The notes under the pieces were generated by a model. The model was given only the letters and a program-made list of their open reading frames with translations. It made no database searches and was not told the DNA's origin. The position numbers were made by a program, and so were the translations under genes. Positions 51,271 to 63,837 of a stretch of DNA of 64,000 nt are shown one piece after another. Each line of letters begins with the position of its first letter. Positions within the stretch are counted from its first letter, which is position 1. The stretch spans positions 6,856,501 to 6,920,500 of the forward strand of contig CM028926.1 in the NCBI GenBank assembly GCA_016801845.1, given 5' to 3'. Source of the DNA: Polydactylus sextarius (taxonomy: Eukaryota > Chordata > Actinopteri > Polynemidae).

Positions 51271-54119
51271 GAGTGCATTTGGTAACCACAATCGTTGATG
51301 CTGTGTTTCCACAACAGGTAATGGGCCTTTCTTTAGAATCCAAACAGTGTTGAAATCACTTTAATATGCAGTCAGTGTACAGAACTGATCTGTCAGGGCC
51401 TGACAAATCCACAATTGGCTCGTTGATGTTTTTCAATCATTAAATTTAAATGTGATAATCCTATACAGATGTTTATGACACAGATTGCACTGTGGTGGTG
51501 GGTGTTTCTATCAGGATTTTATGGGATTAGTATTTATTCCTTTTTGTAACATTTTTACATACAGAGAGGGAGAGAGTGGCTCTTGAGCAGTTTTTTTTTT
51601 CTCTGACATTCCTGCCTGCGCAGCTCCAGCACTCGAAACACTCTTTATTTTAGTCCAACTCCTCCTCACCCAACACTCCAATCAAACAGGCACTGTTTAT
51701 TGAACTATGAGGTGCCAAGTCACTCACTCACTCAGTCACTCACATAAACCTGCCTCCCCGCTGCCCTGTGTGCCTTTCGTCGTGCTCGCCAAACGCCATC
51801 TCTCTCTCTTCAAGCCTGATGAGAAGACTTACGACCATTTAAACAAACACAGGCACTCAATGGCCTCTCTGTCTGGGCGGCTGTGTGGCAGGGTTTCCTT
51901 TATGTGGTGTATGTGTGTGCCTCTGTGTGTTTGTGCCTGTGTGTGCACAGGTTTGCGTTTCTTTATGTACTGACATAATTGCTGTTGGATACTAATGCAC
52001 ACAAGCACAAGGTCTACATGTGTTTGTTGAAGTGTGTAACATAGAGAATGAAGTGCTGAGAGTGAACACTTTGCACAGCTCAGCTTTCCACAGCCTCACT
52101 GGGCCACAGCGACTGCAGACATTCCCTCTGCATTGCTACTCAAAGGCCATCTGCCCTGGCTCCCAGTGGCAGGTATGGACTGTAATCACCTGGCACAGCT
52201 CAGTGTAAATACCATCAGCTCCCATGGCCTCGTCCCTGCTTCCCTCAGCACACACACATACACACAGACACATACCAGCAGGGCCAGCCTGATTCACTTC
52301 CTTACATGGCATGGTTTACATTTGTATCTGTATATCTGTACAGTTAGTAGCACATGTGCTGCACACTCTCTGGATGCTGATCAAAACAGTGTCGCAGTTT
52401 CATCTGATCTCCAACTGTCAAGTTGTCTTCAGATAATTTTCAAACATATTGTTTCTCCATTTGTTGCTGTTTTTTTTATCAAAAAAGTTGACACAGGCAG
52501 ATGTATATGTTGGATATATTTGCCAATATTATACATATACATTGCTAAAACCTGTTCAGTGATGTGACATTGCATCTGAGTATGAAGGATGACCTCATGG
52601 CATTCAAGGTGTGCAGGTGCAAACCCTAAAGGCCACTTGGGTAATAGTCTGTCTGCTCTCGCTGACGTTTATATTTATGGGTGTCCACAAGGTATCTTGC
52701 GGTCAAACAGGCAGTTAGGCTGTCAAGCATTTTAATCAATGTGACTTTGCAGATTTATATTGAATGTCATGGTTTTCTAGAGAGTTGCTGTTTTGAAATG
52801 ATTTATCATTCAAAAACATTTGAAAAAATCTATAAATTAAATCCTAAAGAACAAAACACTTATTGTAATGTGTAAGAAGTGTGATGGCTTTATTGTGATG
52901 TCTGCTGTCATTTAAGTCCCAGACCGTGTTATGAGCATCATCAGTGCAGGACAGGATTGATTGTCTGCAGGGTGGGCAGGAGGGCATGAGCTCAGAGCTG
53001 AGGAACGAAAGCCAGATTGAGAAGACGGGGAGGCTGCCATGTCCAATCAGATCTCCCTGGTGGTGGGGTCAGAGGGGAAATGAGGGAATGAGCAGCAGGA
53101 GGGAGGCAGCAATTCTCCAGAGTACAGTAGGAGTCCTGTTATATCTTCACACCCACCAGCAAACTACAGAATTGTGCAGTTCTAACTCACACAGACACAC
53201 TGTACGTACGCCGCTGGCAAATTATCCACCTGCAGCAGCCTTAGCAATACAGTGGCATGGGTTAACACACCATCGCTATGAGCATGCCTTTGATGTGAGC
53301 TGTTCGGTGTGTGTATGAACTAAGAGAGAAGTAAGATAAAGGGTCAAATGCTGAGAGGGGAGAGAGAAATTTAGAGACAAAGTGGGAGGTACGTGGAGGG
53401 GAGAAGGAGAGGTGTTTGTCCCACAGAACAGAGCTGGAGGGAAGGAGAACAGCATCAATATGGAAGGGCTTAAGCACAGAATGTAGCTACAGAATAAAAA
53501 TGTTTTCTTGCTCATGGCATAAACAACACTCTTGAGGGGGAATAGGAATTATGTTGTACAGTAAGTACAAATGCACTGGAGGGAAGTGCATCCATGGTAA
53601 ACCATGTTTTAATACACATAAATCATTTGACAAGAATGGAACACATTATAATATGATTGAGCTACAGAAATCATTTTCTTCAATTGTGAAATATAATTGA
53701 AACAACCATGCTTTGACTTGTTTCTTAACTGTTCAATTATATTTTTGCTGTTATTCAGATATTGACTTGTCCTGTCACTGCATCACAGGAAAGTAAAGTT
53801 AATAGGAGAAGAAAGACCAGTTCTACTGCAGCTGGGGCTGGAAGCAGTCTCATATAACCTGGAACATCTGGGAGTGCTTAGCCATTTGATATTTTCTCAG
53901 TATTCATTGTACTGTCCATTCATCCCAACCCTATGATCCCTGATAGCCTGGTATTGTGGCAGCTTGTGAAGCAAATGTAGCAAATTTGTGCAGTTTAAAG
54001 GGGACAGAATTACCTTTAGAAACTGATAGAGTAGACAAAAGATTTCTCTCTCTATTTGCTGCTACTGTTCTTCCTTTCTTTCGTTACTTTGCTCTGTTGT
54101 CATTCATTCTGCTTCCCCC
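51269..54119. other. Intron sequence without recognised genes
   Basis: Includes CA-rich patches near 52245-52275 and an imperfect palindrome (CATGGT-AA-ACCATG) at 53593-53606. A weak recursive-site-like junction (TTTCCACAACAG|GTAATG) lies at 51316/51317. Nothing coding is seen. Confidence 0.6.
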
Positions 54120-54430
54120 ATGAGGCTAACCACGTCCGTTCTGTTTCAAGGAAAAATTCAAAGCCAAAGGCGAGACCCATGCTGTGCCTCTGTGTGTCTC
54201 TGCAAGATTGACTCTGGGTGCCTTCTGATAAATCTTTAATTCCCTAGTGGGCCTGTTTTTGTATCCTTCCAAAGATTTGCAGGGAATCTTGTTGTACTTG
54301 GTTCAATTTCCTCAGAACAAAGCTCATCTGATCTTCCCACCCAGACTTGTGTGTGGCATTAAGTCTTCATTTTCATTAATGTTGGAGGGGCAGCACGGGA
54401 ATCTCATTTTAATTTGACATTTAAACATCT
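54120..54430. promoter_or_regulatory. Candidate conserved non-coding element before the long GT array
   Basis: A repeat-free block with CATTTTCATTAATG at about 54369 and CATTTTAATTTGACATTTAAAC at about 54405, flanked on the right by the 79-base GT array. The call is weak and based on motif density alone. Confidence 0.18.
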
Positions 54431-54455
54431 GTTTTCAATTTCCTGAGGCAAAGAC

Positions 54456-54460
<5 letters not shown>

Positions 54461-54539
<79 letters not shown>
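54461..54539. repeat. Long (GT)39 microsatellite
   Basis: Seventy-nine bases of uninterrupted GT, the longest simple repeat in the window, ending in GGGG. It lies about 3.1 kb before the Ig2 exon. The minus-strand Thr-His open frame across it is an artefact. Confidence 0.98.
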
Positions 54540-54541
<2 letters not shown>

Positions 54542-57500
54542 GGATAGTTTGATGAACCTGGTAGTTCTTTGGAGCTGGGAGCCGAATCTCTACTGACCTT
54601 TAAAGGAGGGTTCGGGTGTAAGAAATGATGGTGGCTAATTGTGTTAGCTTCAGCACCGCTCCAATTTGCTACTGTGGACCTGGGGAACGATTCATCATAC
54701 AGTACCACAGAATGTAGTTAGACTTTGCTTGGCAGGGACCCACAGATGTTTGCCACTGCAAATGCAACCTCTGCTTTGATAGATGCGGTTGTTTTATGCA
54801 CAGTCAGCTATTTGTCTCGCACATGAGACATGTCAGCCAGATGAGATATCATGTGTTTGGTTTTTCAGCCTACTGAAAAGACAAAAAGAGGAAATGCAAT
54901 GCAGAATAGATCAATTTACCTTGACGGAGTGTATTGATATCTGTCCAGCTCCGGATATTCACCCTGTTTCATCCCATCATCAGCATATTTGAGCAAATCT
55001 AGGACGGACAAAGAGGCGTCTTCATGCTGAGACCTGTGACTTTGGCCCATTTCCACATATTAAGCCACAAACTTAAAATCTGTCTGTACACACACAAACA
55101 CATGCACACACACGCACACATACATTGAGTTTGGCCTCCCTGTTAATAGCGAAGGAAATATTATCTGCTGGGGGACAGCTGCAGGCTCACTAGAGAGACA
55201 GAATGGTAGAGTAGGCTCATTATCCCAAACACAGACACAGACCACACCACATACACACACACTTCCAGGACAGAGCACAGCGTGAGAGCCACTTTATCCC
55301 ATTTTTTCACCCAATTCTCAGTTCCGAATAGGAACAGTCAGGGAGTCAGGGCCATAAGCACAGGAAAGACGGACTGGGGGGCCAGAGGCAACCAGTTCCA
55401 CCACAGCTCCGGATCTGATGGGGCTGCTGGCGGAAGAGTTGGGGCTTTGTGCCCCATCCAGATCTGGGTCCGTCTGTCTGTCTCACAGACTGTCTGGCTG
55501 CCTCTGTCTCCTGCTTGCTCACTCTGCTTCTATCCCAAAGGATTTTATTTTCCACCACGCAGATGTTCAGGGCTGTCTGCTGCGTTGCACTCAGCTGTGT
55601 TTATTACAAAGAGGTGTCGGTTTGGAGGAGGAGGAGAGGGCAGGGAGGAAGGTGGGGGAGTGAGTGCTGTTGAGGAGGGGTGGAGGTCACTGTGATGTTG
55701 GTGTAAACACTGGATGATGCCAGTTCTCCTTCTGGCCTCCAGCTAGTCTTTACAGCAAGGCTGACTTTTACTGTGACGCTCCTCAGAGCAGGTTGACCTC
55801 GCTGATACAAATAGACTGTTTCCTCAGATGGAGCTGGTGTTCTAATGGATCGGATGTTTAGTGTTTACATTTGCATTCCTATTTGACTGTATCTGCTTTT
55901 AACCACACCAAATGAGCTCACTCACCACACACAGCTGCACTTCTGAGTTTGATTTGGATCAGAGTGAGTGGAGAAAATTTAGGGGGTCACACATATTATC
56001 GTTATTCAACTATGTGCAGCAAACTGTGTCCATTCATCTGTGGCTGTATGCCTTTTCCTCATCAGTGGCAACAGCAGATGAGTCAGAAAATATATAATGA
56101 GTCTCTTTGTTCTGATTCTGATAAATACTATTCCTAGCAACATTGGAAGGTGTGGGTGTGGGTGTGATTGTGCAGCATAAGACTGGGGAAGCCATTACCA
56201 CCGGTCGTCCTCTAAAGCCAGGTTCCTACTGTCGATTGGATTCTCTCCCCACATTAGAAGAAGCAGAGGCAGTATCTAACAGCTTAAAGGGTTTAGTCAG
56301 GAATTTGTTGGCTGTCAGTAGGTGAGGGGTCCCTGTGAGCGGCTGGCTTTGATCTGTGACTGAGGTGACTGTAGGACAAACCAAAGAGCGTGAGACAATA
56401 GATTACAAAAGCTCAGTTTTATCCCCAAAACACAGACGAAATAGCTTGCTAGCATACGCTCACGCTGCTTTTCCATTGCATACAAGGCGATAACAAAGTA
56501 CATGCACACACTGCACTGACCTCACATGCTTTGTGTGTGGCCTGAATTACAGCCTGAAATTTACAAGCACTGTTTTCATATGTTTTATATGTATACGCGC
56601 TGTTGCTGGGAAAATGATTACTGGCACGCTGGCTGCAGAGGCAAGCTTGTTGCTTACTTTCTCCCCTTTCAATAAACCTTCTGTTTATCTTTAACACCAG
56701 AGAAATGGAGTCCAGAGATATGCTGTTCCTCTGCCCTTCAGAAAATACATAGGTATTGATCTGCCTTGTTGCGAATAACAGATAGTAATAATATGGACTT
56801 GACATTCTGGTACTGGCTGGATAAAACTAATGATTTTAGGTGAAGCAAGTTTTGTAGTTTTGCATGCAACCCCACATGATGAAATCTTTTAAAATACTCT
56901 TTAGTTTAATTCTTTTTTTTTTTTTTAACCAACAAATTAAGCCTATGAATGAGGAACTTTGAACTACTAATGTCCAAAATAATCTAAATAATAATCTAAG
57001 TCATCTTTTATTGGGGAAAGTCATTGACGTTAAGAAATGATGTCATACCAAAAGTTCCTACCAATGCAGCAGTGGTAGATTGGATCTAATGTAATTTTGC
57101 ATCCGTGCCAAGATAACATGGGTGTATGAGCATGAGGGATGTTAATGCAGGGCGGGGTGGGGTGAGATGAAAAAGTGATGATGGAGTGGTGATGAGCACT
57201 GTGTACTCAAGTGTGTGTGCTTCCTTGTCTGTAGGTCTGTTTGGTTCGCCCAACAAAGAGGAAGGTCATTGTTGTCAGATATGTTGATGGGCACAAATAC
57301 GCTCATCGGTGCTTCTGTAAAGCTTATTGACAGCAAGATTATGTGGGAGAACGTGAGCCATTAAAAATAGTAACTGTGTACACCTGGTATATCAGCTGGT
57401 TTTCACTATGGCCATGTTTTTAATTTTGTTAGTACTATACGCTGTGAAGACATTTTCATAGCTTTCATTATGGGCTATGTACAGTAAATCAGCAGTGTTA

Positions 57501-57660
57501 TGTGCACAACACTTTGTCGTCTGTGCAGAACCAATTATGTGTCAAAACACCTTGACATCTGTTTTATTAGCTGCCTCTGACTTTATGACTGTAGCGACAA
57601 CTTTGTGTGTTTTTAAAGAAAATTCAGTCATATGTTCTCGATTGGCATTTTGTAAACATT
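54540..57660. other. Intron sequence immediately upstream of the Ig2 exon
   Basis: Includes CA-rich patches at 55.1-55.26 kb, a G-rich patch at about 55624-55690 with several GGG runs, and a T14 run at about 56913-56926. I see no additional exon. Confidence 0.6.
55088..55121. repeat. Imperfect (CA)n repeat
   Basis: CA-rich stretch broken by single-base changes. A second CA-rich patch lies at about 55218-55263. Confidence 0.85.
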
Positions 57661-57687
57661 TTCTGTCTCCTCTGTGTTTTCTTGCAG
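57661..57687 (+). promoter_or_regulatory. robo1: 3' splice site of the Ig2 first-half exon
   Basis: A long pyrimidine tract (TTCTGTCTCCTCTGTG, then TTTTCTTGCAG) ends in CAG at 57687. It fixes the start of the coding exon inside a longer open frame that would otherwise run in from the intron. Confidence 0.9.
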
Positions 57688-57845
57688 TTCTACGTGATGA
57701 CTTCAGACAAAACCCTGCAGATGTGATCGTGGCAGCAGGAGAGCCAGCAGTCCTGGAGTGTCAACCTCCACGCGGACATCCTGAACCCACCATATCATGG
57801 AAAAAAGATGGAATAAACATTGACGACCGGGAGGAGAGGATTACT
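57688..57845 (+). CDS. robo1: Robo-family receptor exon, first half of Ig domain 2 (internal exon)
   Basis: This is an internal coding exon of a Roundabout receptor, a single-pass axon-guidance receptor for Slit ligands; Ig1 and Ig2 form the Slit-facing end of the ectodomain. The exon is 158 nt: two bases finishing a split codon, then 52 codons. It begins LRDDFRQNPADV, has the Ig B-strand cysteine at codon 24 (VLECQPPRGHPEP), the core tryptophan at codon 37 (ISWKKDG), and ends EERIT. A pyrimidine-rich acceptor (TTTTCTTGCAG) precedes it and the donor GTGAGC follows. It enters in phase 1 and leaves in phase 0, as expected for this family. LRDDFRQNP and PPRGHPEP are Robo hallmarks recalled from the family. 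SWKKDG favours ROBO1. A fish robo3 is the main alternative paralogue. The open frame continues upstream into the intron to an ATG at 57477, but the acceptor marks the true boundary. Confidence 0.95.
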
Positions 57846-60589
57846 GTGAGCAGACTGACTCTTTTCTGATTTTAACATTGTTATTGCTCACACGTCACCT
57901 AATTTATTGACACCTTGAGCTCAAGGATAATGTGTTGAAATGTATGAGATAGAATGTCCCTGGGATGCAGGTCAAGTCATTACCAACAGCTCAATGTTTG
58001 TTGAAGAATTGATTTGTTTGATTCATTATTCAAATACAGCAATTACCAAACTCAAAGCAGCCCATTTTGTTGGCTACAACCTTTAATGACAGAGGTATGG
58101 CATCAGCCAGTGATCAGTCTTGCTTCATTAGTCAGCGGCAGGGCATTGATTAGGGATGGTTTGCTGATGAATTCAACTGGGAGAAACGTAGATCAGGCGG
58201 GAGAAATGAGCTGAGCAGAATTTTTAGAGGAGAAAGTTGCACTCAGCAGCAGCAATGCCTGCAGAATCCAAATAACTCCCTACATTTCATTTATAAAAAA
58301 CAGCAATTATTCAGCTTTAATTAAAACAACACACAGCCAGCACTGCTGCATCAATCAGGCTTACAAACTTGCTTGCTAAAGATCTGTCTTGAATCATCCA
58401 CGCACAAACTATCTCAACCAAACATGACTTTGTGTCCACGGACATTTTCCTTAAGCAGGAAGAAACATCTAGTTTTGTTTGATTGTACTGATTGGATGTG
58501 TCCTTTAGGGAAATAAAAGCTCTGACTCAGCACTCAGCTAACACCAGCAGGTAGTGAGAAGGAAGTAGTTAGCAGTGGGTCTGGATCCCATTTACAAATC
58601 TGACTGTTGGGGTTTCAAACTCTGACTGCAAATTGTGCAGTTGTTGAGCAGTCAAATAGTTTGGCCTCCAAGTGCTGACGATGGCTAACATTACTGTACA
58701 GTCACGGAAAATCAAATCTTTCCCAGATAACACATGGAAGGAACAAATAAAGACGTTCCACTCTGTGTGCCTGTAGGATAGTTGTAATATCCAGCCTGAG
58801 CTAGTTGTGCTTAATACTTTCTTATTTCCTTTATTTCTGGGTAAGTCAAAACAGTAATTCATTGCTGTCGGCTGTCTTCAAGCAGAGGACTGCACATGAC
58901 TAAATACAGTTTTGCTCAATAAGGGCCAGTTTAGTTTCGGTGCACCAAGCCCTTGATTTTCACTCCAAAGCAGTTTAACTAAGGCGGAAGATTAAGAGTG
59001 TGTGTTTGACCGTTGAGCAGCATAATAAAGAGAAATAAGCAGGTAATCTAGTTTACAGAGAATCAAATCAAATCAGTTCCTGAGTTTAGCCAGTAGTCAC
59101 TGCTAAGCACGAAACTGAGATGTCAATAAGTGAACTCTTGTGGCTTTGGAGTTTACCTGTCATGTGTTTAATTGTACATGTATCCTCAGCTGGCTAGTTC
59201 TGCCCACTGTTGCATTATAGATGATATTTTAAATATGCAGTGTCTCATTCCTTCATTTTGGAGATTAGATCCCCCATGAAATTTTAAAAAAATACTTTAT
59301 TTTGTTGTGTCAATTAGCCTTTTTAATTTTGTTCATTTTCATATGGCAAACTACCATCTGTTGTTAACGGTAATGTTATAGTCGAGGTGCTTTGAGGACA
59401 AAGGATCCCTGTATGGCTCCAGCACACATGGCCTTTCCCATAATTATATTTTATCCCCTGAACACACACGCCCTATTTTGCTTGTTGTGAATCATTTCCA
59501 AAATAAAATAATCTCCAGGACTTACTGTCACTGGTGGATATGTGAGTTTGTGCATGGGTGAAATCCTCCATAGCTGAGTAAATGCTGGGAACATTGCTGC
59601 TGTAAAACAGGCTAAATGACTCAGACTTGTGTCCATGTAGCCTGAAGCAGTGTTGGGCCTTCTGGTGAACCGAAGGTCTGGTACACTGAACAGCTGTTGT
59701 TGCTCACTGTAAACTTCCTGTCAAGCACAAAACCTCACACTCTGAGTGTTCCCAAACGACCACTTTTAAAGTAGCACTAGACGTCATGTATGAACATCTA
59801 AGTATGTGTAATCAACTGTGGTGATAGATGGGAGTCTGGACGGCGATCCAAATTAACAGATCAAGTTGTTTTCGAAATAGGACAATCGTGGGGCAATGGC
59901 AAGAATTTGTTTATGGTACAGTAAATCTGGACAGAGTGAAAATATGACTGTAGAGAGGAGAGCAGAGAGTGGAATCTTTATAATGTGATGAACAGCTGAG
60001 CTCGTCAAAGGGCCCCACATCCAGCCTACATTGTTATGTTTGGTTCAGTCAATTCCTTCCACCACGCAACATGCTGGAACGTGCAGTCTCCTTGGTAATC
60101 ACTGGTGATCAGAGCGAGGTCCCAACCACCTGCAGTGGGGATTTTCTCTCTGCACTGCACTTTAGTGGGATGGGTCGGCCTGGCTTTAGTGGCTGCAGCA
60201 TAAAGACGAGGGAATGAACTTCAGAGGGAAAGACACATCAGAGGAAACTGTTCTGTTTTTCTATCTATTTTAGTCAGCCGAGTGTAAAAACCAATGACAT
60301 GCTGAGTGCCATCTCACATATGTTTATTCATTGCTTCATGTGGGGCTGTTGTACAATGTTTCCCACTGAGCAATAAAAATTGGGGTAGGTCTGTTTCCTT
60401 GTTTTGCTGCCATTCCACTAACAGCAGCTGGACACATTCCTCTCAACTTTGTCAAACAGGTCTTTCAGGAACAATGAGGAAAGGATATGTAAACAGAAAA
60501 AGGAAAAATGCCAGTTTTTAAGCTGAGGCCATTGTCTGTCTCAGCGTGAGAGTGTGTGCGGGCAGCATCATAAATCGCCAAAATGCAGC

Positions 60590-60790
60590 ACATTGTGCTT
60601 CTCCTTTTGTGCAATAGTTGTGCCTAATTATCAGGCTGGAAAATGAACTGCTGTGTGAATACCAACAGAGTGCTCCCTGAATGGGGGGCTTTTGCATTAT
60701 CAGCATTACCAAATGACATGAGACAAAAGGCAACAGGATAGAGCAATCTCCCTGTAATGCAGGGATAATGGTCAGATTGTGGGAGCTTTC
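60590..60790. promoter_or_regulatory. Candidate conserved non-coding element in the Ig2 intron
   Basis: A repeat-free block with GCCTAATTATCAGGC at about 60622-60636, an imperfect palindrome whose GCCTAATTA half is followed by the complementary CAGGC, and TTTTGCATTATCAGCATTACC at about 60690. TATCAG occurs in both places. It lies just upstream of the candidate 78-nt exon. Confidence 0.22.
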
Positions 60791-60875
60791 AGCAGCCTGT
60801 GTGCTGTGCTGTGTTGTTTGGAGAGGATATGCATGCAGAGAAAAAGAGGACCATTGGTGCATCCATTTACTTCAG

Positions 60876-60953
60876 CCAGCTCTCAGAGTCCCTGCTGCTC
60901 TGGCACTCAAAATATGCCTGTGGAGAATGGGAAACTGCCACAGACTCACAGAG
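60876..60953 (+). other. Candidate cassette exon, 78 nt, inside the Ig2 intron
   Basis: The acceptor-like sequence TCCATTTACTTCAG precedes 78 nt that end in GAG|GTAAGAA, a strong donor. The length is divisible by three, the phase-0 frame required by the flanking exons is open (beginning PALRVPAALALK), and the segment sits just downstream of a motif-rich block. The acceptor's pyrimidine tract is short, and an insertion in the middle of an Ig fold would probably disrupt it. I regard it as a testable possibility only. Confidence 0.15.
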
Positions 60954-62451
60954 GTAAGAACATGGATAGAGTGGACGGGCTCTTAAGTGGATCCTCATGT
61001 CCTCTGGAAGCAACAGTACATCCCCCCTCACCCCTCTTTCTCTGCTGTATGGTCTGCCCTGACCTTGGGCCTTTGTGAGTGTCACAGCGTTTTAGCTGTT
61101 AAGCCTTTCCTCAAACAAACAGTAACATAATGATACTTCAAACCCCTCCAGCACCACAGGGTACCCTAAATAAGCCAGCCTCTCAACATCCCTCTGCCTC
61201 CTGCTTTTTACCATGAATATTAAACAAGGGTGAAAGGCTGAGGAATGCCTCTGAACCAGAAGAATGTGTCCAGTTGCAAAATTGTCCTTTAAGAAACTTA
61301 AACTCCCCCTTATTCCTTTATAAGACTAAAATCATTTTACATTCTGTTTGAAGTTGGATCATCATATGAAAGTGTTGAAAACTTGACTGCATGGTTATGT
61401 GAAATGCAGTGATGTCGATTTACTGAGACATAACTTCCAAGTGAATACACATGTAGGAGGGCTTGCATTTAACATGGTAGTCACGGAGAAAGCAGATTTT
61501 TGCAATATTGTGTGTCAAGTTCTCTGTCTGGCTCTCTAATGAAGGTATCAATTACAAGCTTGCAGGTGGTGGTCCTGGTCTTGAAGGGTGATGTGTCCAT
61601 TTAAAACCTTAAGCTCCATCAAGCTACAAAGATCAGTGGTGCTCCATGCTATTGTCTGTGTCTGTGCTGACTGGCATGGTTGTCAGCTGAGAGAAGGGCT
61701 GAGGGGCCTGAGCTGGGGCCTGGGCTGCCTTTCTGACTGCCTGAGAACAAAGCACCTCCTCTGGCCTGTAATCAAAGCCCTGGGAAATAACAGACATGAC
61801 ATTCACCTGGACAAACACACATTCACTGCTGGGTGTGTGCACTGTTCATATGCTCTTTGAATGTACATTCACTTGCTCTCACTTGCAGTTGTATGCACAC
61901 ACAGAAAAAAAAAATCAAGAAACCTATTCTTTAAAACATTCCCTGCACAATAATGGGCAAAACTGTCCTCGAGTTCTTTGAGGCGCCTGGAAAAGTGCTT
62001 GCGATCCTGCAGTGCCTCAGGTGTTACCGCAGGGACCTGTGGTTGTGTTGGATTGGGAAAGTGTTCTTTGGCTCAACTTACCCAGAGGAGCAGCAAGCTG
62101 ATAGTGATTTAGGTTTTAAGTGGAAGTCGAGAGGGAACAGCACAAAACTAGATAAAGTTGTCCATTTGGTCTCTGTCGTTTTACACTCATGGCAAACGCC
62201 CAAAAAAAAAAAATTCTCAAGCACTAAACCATTATGTGTTTGTAAACAGATTTTATCATAGTGTTATAATGGCTTTTGGGTGAGTAAATCCTCACAGGTA
62301 TTCTTGACAATGATCAGAAAGTGTTTTGTAATGTTTTGAAACACTATGCTCTTGTCCTTGTTTTCACTGTGTCAGCCAAGTGTCTCTGTCGGTAATATTT
62401 CTGTTTTCCTTCTCCATGTTTAGCCTCTCACCTCCTCTTTTATTTCCTCAG

Positions 62452-62572
62452 ATACGTGGAGGGAAGCTGATGATCACAAACGCCCGCAAGAGTGATGCTG
62501 GAAAATACGTGTGCGTCGGCACAAACATGGTTGGAGAACGTGAAAGTGAAATAGCCGAACTTACAGTGCTTG
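62452..62572 (+). CDS. robo1: Robo-family receptor exon, second half of Ig domain 2 (internal exon)
   Basis: This 121-nt exon has 40 codons plus one base. It opens in phase 0 with IRGGKLMITN and contains the Ig F-strand motif SDAGKYVCVG; the cysteine at codon 21 would pair with the cysteine in the preceding exon to close the Ig2 disulfide. It continues TNMVGERESEIAELTVL and ends with the first base of a glutamate codon. The acceptor is TTATTTCCTCAG and the donor is the consensus GTAAGT. The ERESE...AELTVL stretch is closest to ROBO1 as I recall it; ROBO2 has ERDSD and TVF here. Joined to 57688-57845 it makes a complete Ig2 with no gap or frameshift, so the gene appears functional. The linker it encodes connects Ig2 to Ig3. 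Confidence 0.95.
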
Positions 62573-63837
62573 GTAAGTAATACTTTTTTTCTCTATTGTC
62601 TATTATGGAATACTGCAATCTATTGTTTACTTTATTTTCTGCTCACATACAACCCACAAACATGTGTTTACACATCTATACACATCTTTTTCTGTTTTTC
62701 TGCAGTGAGAAACAGATTCCAGATGTTAAGCTTTAATTGACTGTCTCTTAGAGAACTAAATGGTGTCACTGACCTTTATCGGATTGAGTGTGAGATGACC
62801 TCAGATCTCACACCTTACTATGAATCCAACCCTAATCCCAGCGGCTCCTCTCCTGTCAGCAGCTGCACCCTATTTCACCATGAGTGACCTTTGACCCTGA
62901 TACTATCCTATGTCCCAAGCAGAGAGCATGTCCAGACTCCTGATTTTATCATCAGCTTTGTCACTTCCTCCACCTCCTCTCCTCACAAGTACCCCATGAT
63001 CAGTCAGACAGGAAAACAACAAAGGCAGTTTCATAAAAAGATAAATAATTACACTGAAAAAATACTGTCAGAGCTGAAAGGAGGACAGCTCGGAGCTTTT
63101 GTGTTTATCCATATGATTGAGTATTGCAACGCTGAAATGCTGGTTAATCATAAACCACCCTGGTTAGTTTTTTGGGCCGCGGTCTGAAGGAATGTGTGCA
63201 AAGCAGCTGAAAGCTATGATTTTTTTAAGCCTTAGAAAATCTAGAAAATAAACAGTGGAGGTGCTGTGGTGACCCTGCTCCATTGGGATTTGGCGACCAA
63301 ACTGAGTCAGAGCTGGACATTAGGTTACTGCGGTAAACATGATGACAAAAGCGCTTAGACTTTGCGTCAGTTCTTGTTCAGTGTCCTGTCTCCAATTAAT
63401 TTAGTATTGTGTCATGAGTAATTAAAGCCATATACTGTACCACGATGTCATTTCTGTTTCCTGGCGTGTGTTTTGTCTTGTGACTAAAGTCCACTGTCTA
63501 GTCTCTGTAGTCTGGACTGTATTTTTGTTTTATGTGCGTCGTTAATCGTAAATTGGCTCATCATGTGATGCCTCTATGTATAAACGCAATTAGATTATTT
63601 TACATCATTTCATTATTTTCATTCCAGGACACCTCAAACTGAATTATTTAGCTTAGCTTCTTTCCAATATGTATTTTTCCACTGGGGTTTATTTAATTTT
63701 CTTTTGAATTTTAATCTTAGGTTTAAAGTCTGAGTACAAAAAACCAAGGTTTATTGAAGGATTCACAGGCACATATTTTATTACTTATTCCAGTGTTGTT
63801 ATTCTCTGCTTCATGCGTGCTGTGTTCATCTTTGCAG
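62573..63837 (+). other. robo1: Intron between the Ig2 and Ig3 exons (phase 1)
   Basis: A 1.27-kb intron with the consensus donor GTAAGT and acceptor CATCTTTGCAG. I see no gene, repeat array or recognisable mobile element in it. Confidence 0.9.

Larger units (their letters stand above)
1..57687 (+). other. robo1: Large intron upstream of the Ig2 exon (5' end not in window)
   Basis: No recognisable coding exon occurs in this span on either strand. It ends at the acceptor before LRDDF and the intron phase is 1. In Robo genes the exon before this point carries Ig1, and this intron is known to be very long in vertebrates. I searched by eye for Ig1 signatures (GEPATLNC, LLPSGSLFF, VARNYLGEAV) and found none, so the Ig1 exon presumably lies to the left of the window. 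That the whole span is one intron is an inference; an unrecognised 5' alternative exon cannot be excluded. Base composition is moderately AT-rich with few CpGs, and there are numerous microsatellites. Confidence 0.8.
57846..62451 (+). other. robo1: Intron between the two Ig2 exons (phase 0)
   Basis: A 4.6-kb intron with donor GTGAGC and acceptor TTCCTCAG. It holds no recognised gene or mobile element. Two things stand out: a block at about 60590-60790 that looks like a candidate conserved non-coding element, and just after it a possible 78-nt cryptic exon ending in a strong donor (see 60876-60953). The rest is ordinary unique intron sequence with short A/T runs, for example around 59283 and 62202. 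Confidence 0.9.

Noticed and set aside
52133..52567. 144-codon open frame
   Set aside because: Includes CA-repeat-derived Thr/His residues and no recognisable domain.
54421..54708. Minus-strand peptide with a long Thr-His repeat
   Set aside because: Pure artefact of translating the GT microsatellite.
55282..55695. 137-codon open frame in a GC-richer patch
   Set aside because: Other frames of the same patch are open too, composition is driven by purine-rich runs, and there is no family resemblance.
57210..57240. Strong acceptor TTGTCTGTAG followed by GTCTGT as a ratchet site
   Set aside because: Donor consensus absent after GT, and it is only about 450 bp from the true exon.
57477..57687. 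Open frame running from an ATG in the intron into the Ig2 exon
   Set aside because: The upstream part is not Robo-like and a strong acceptor lies exactly where family similarity begins, so it is intron read-through.
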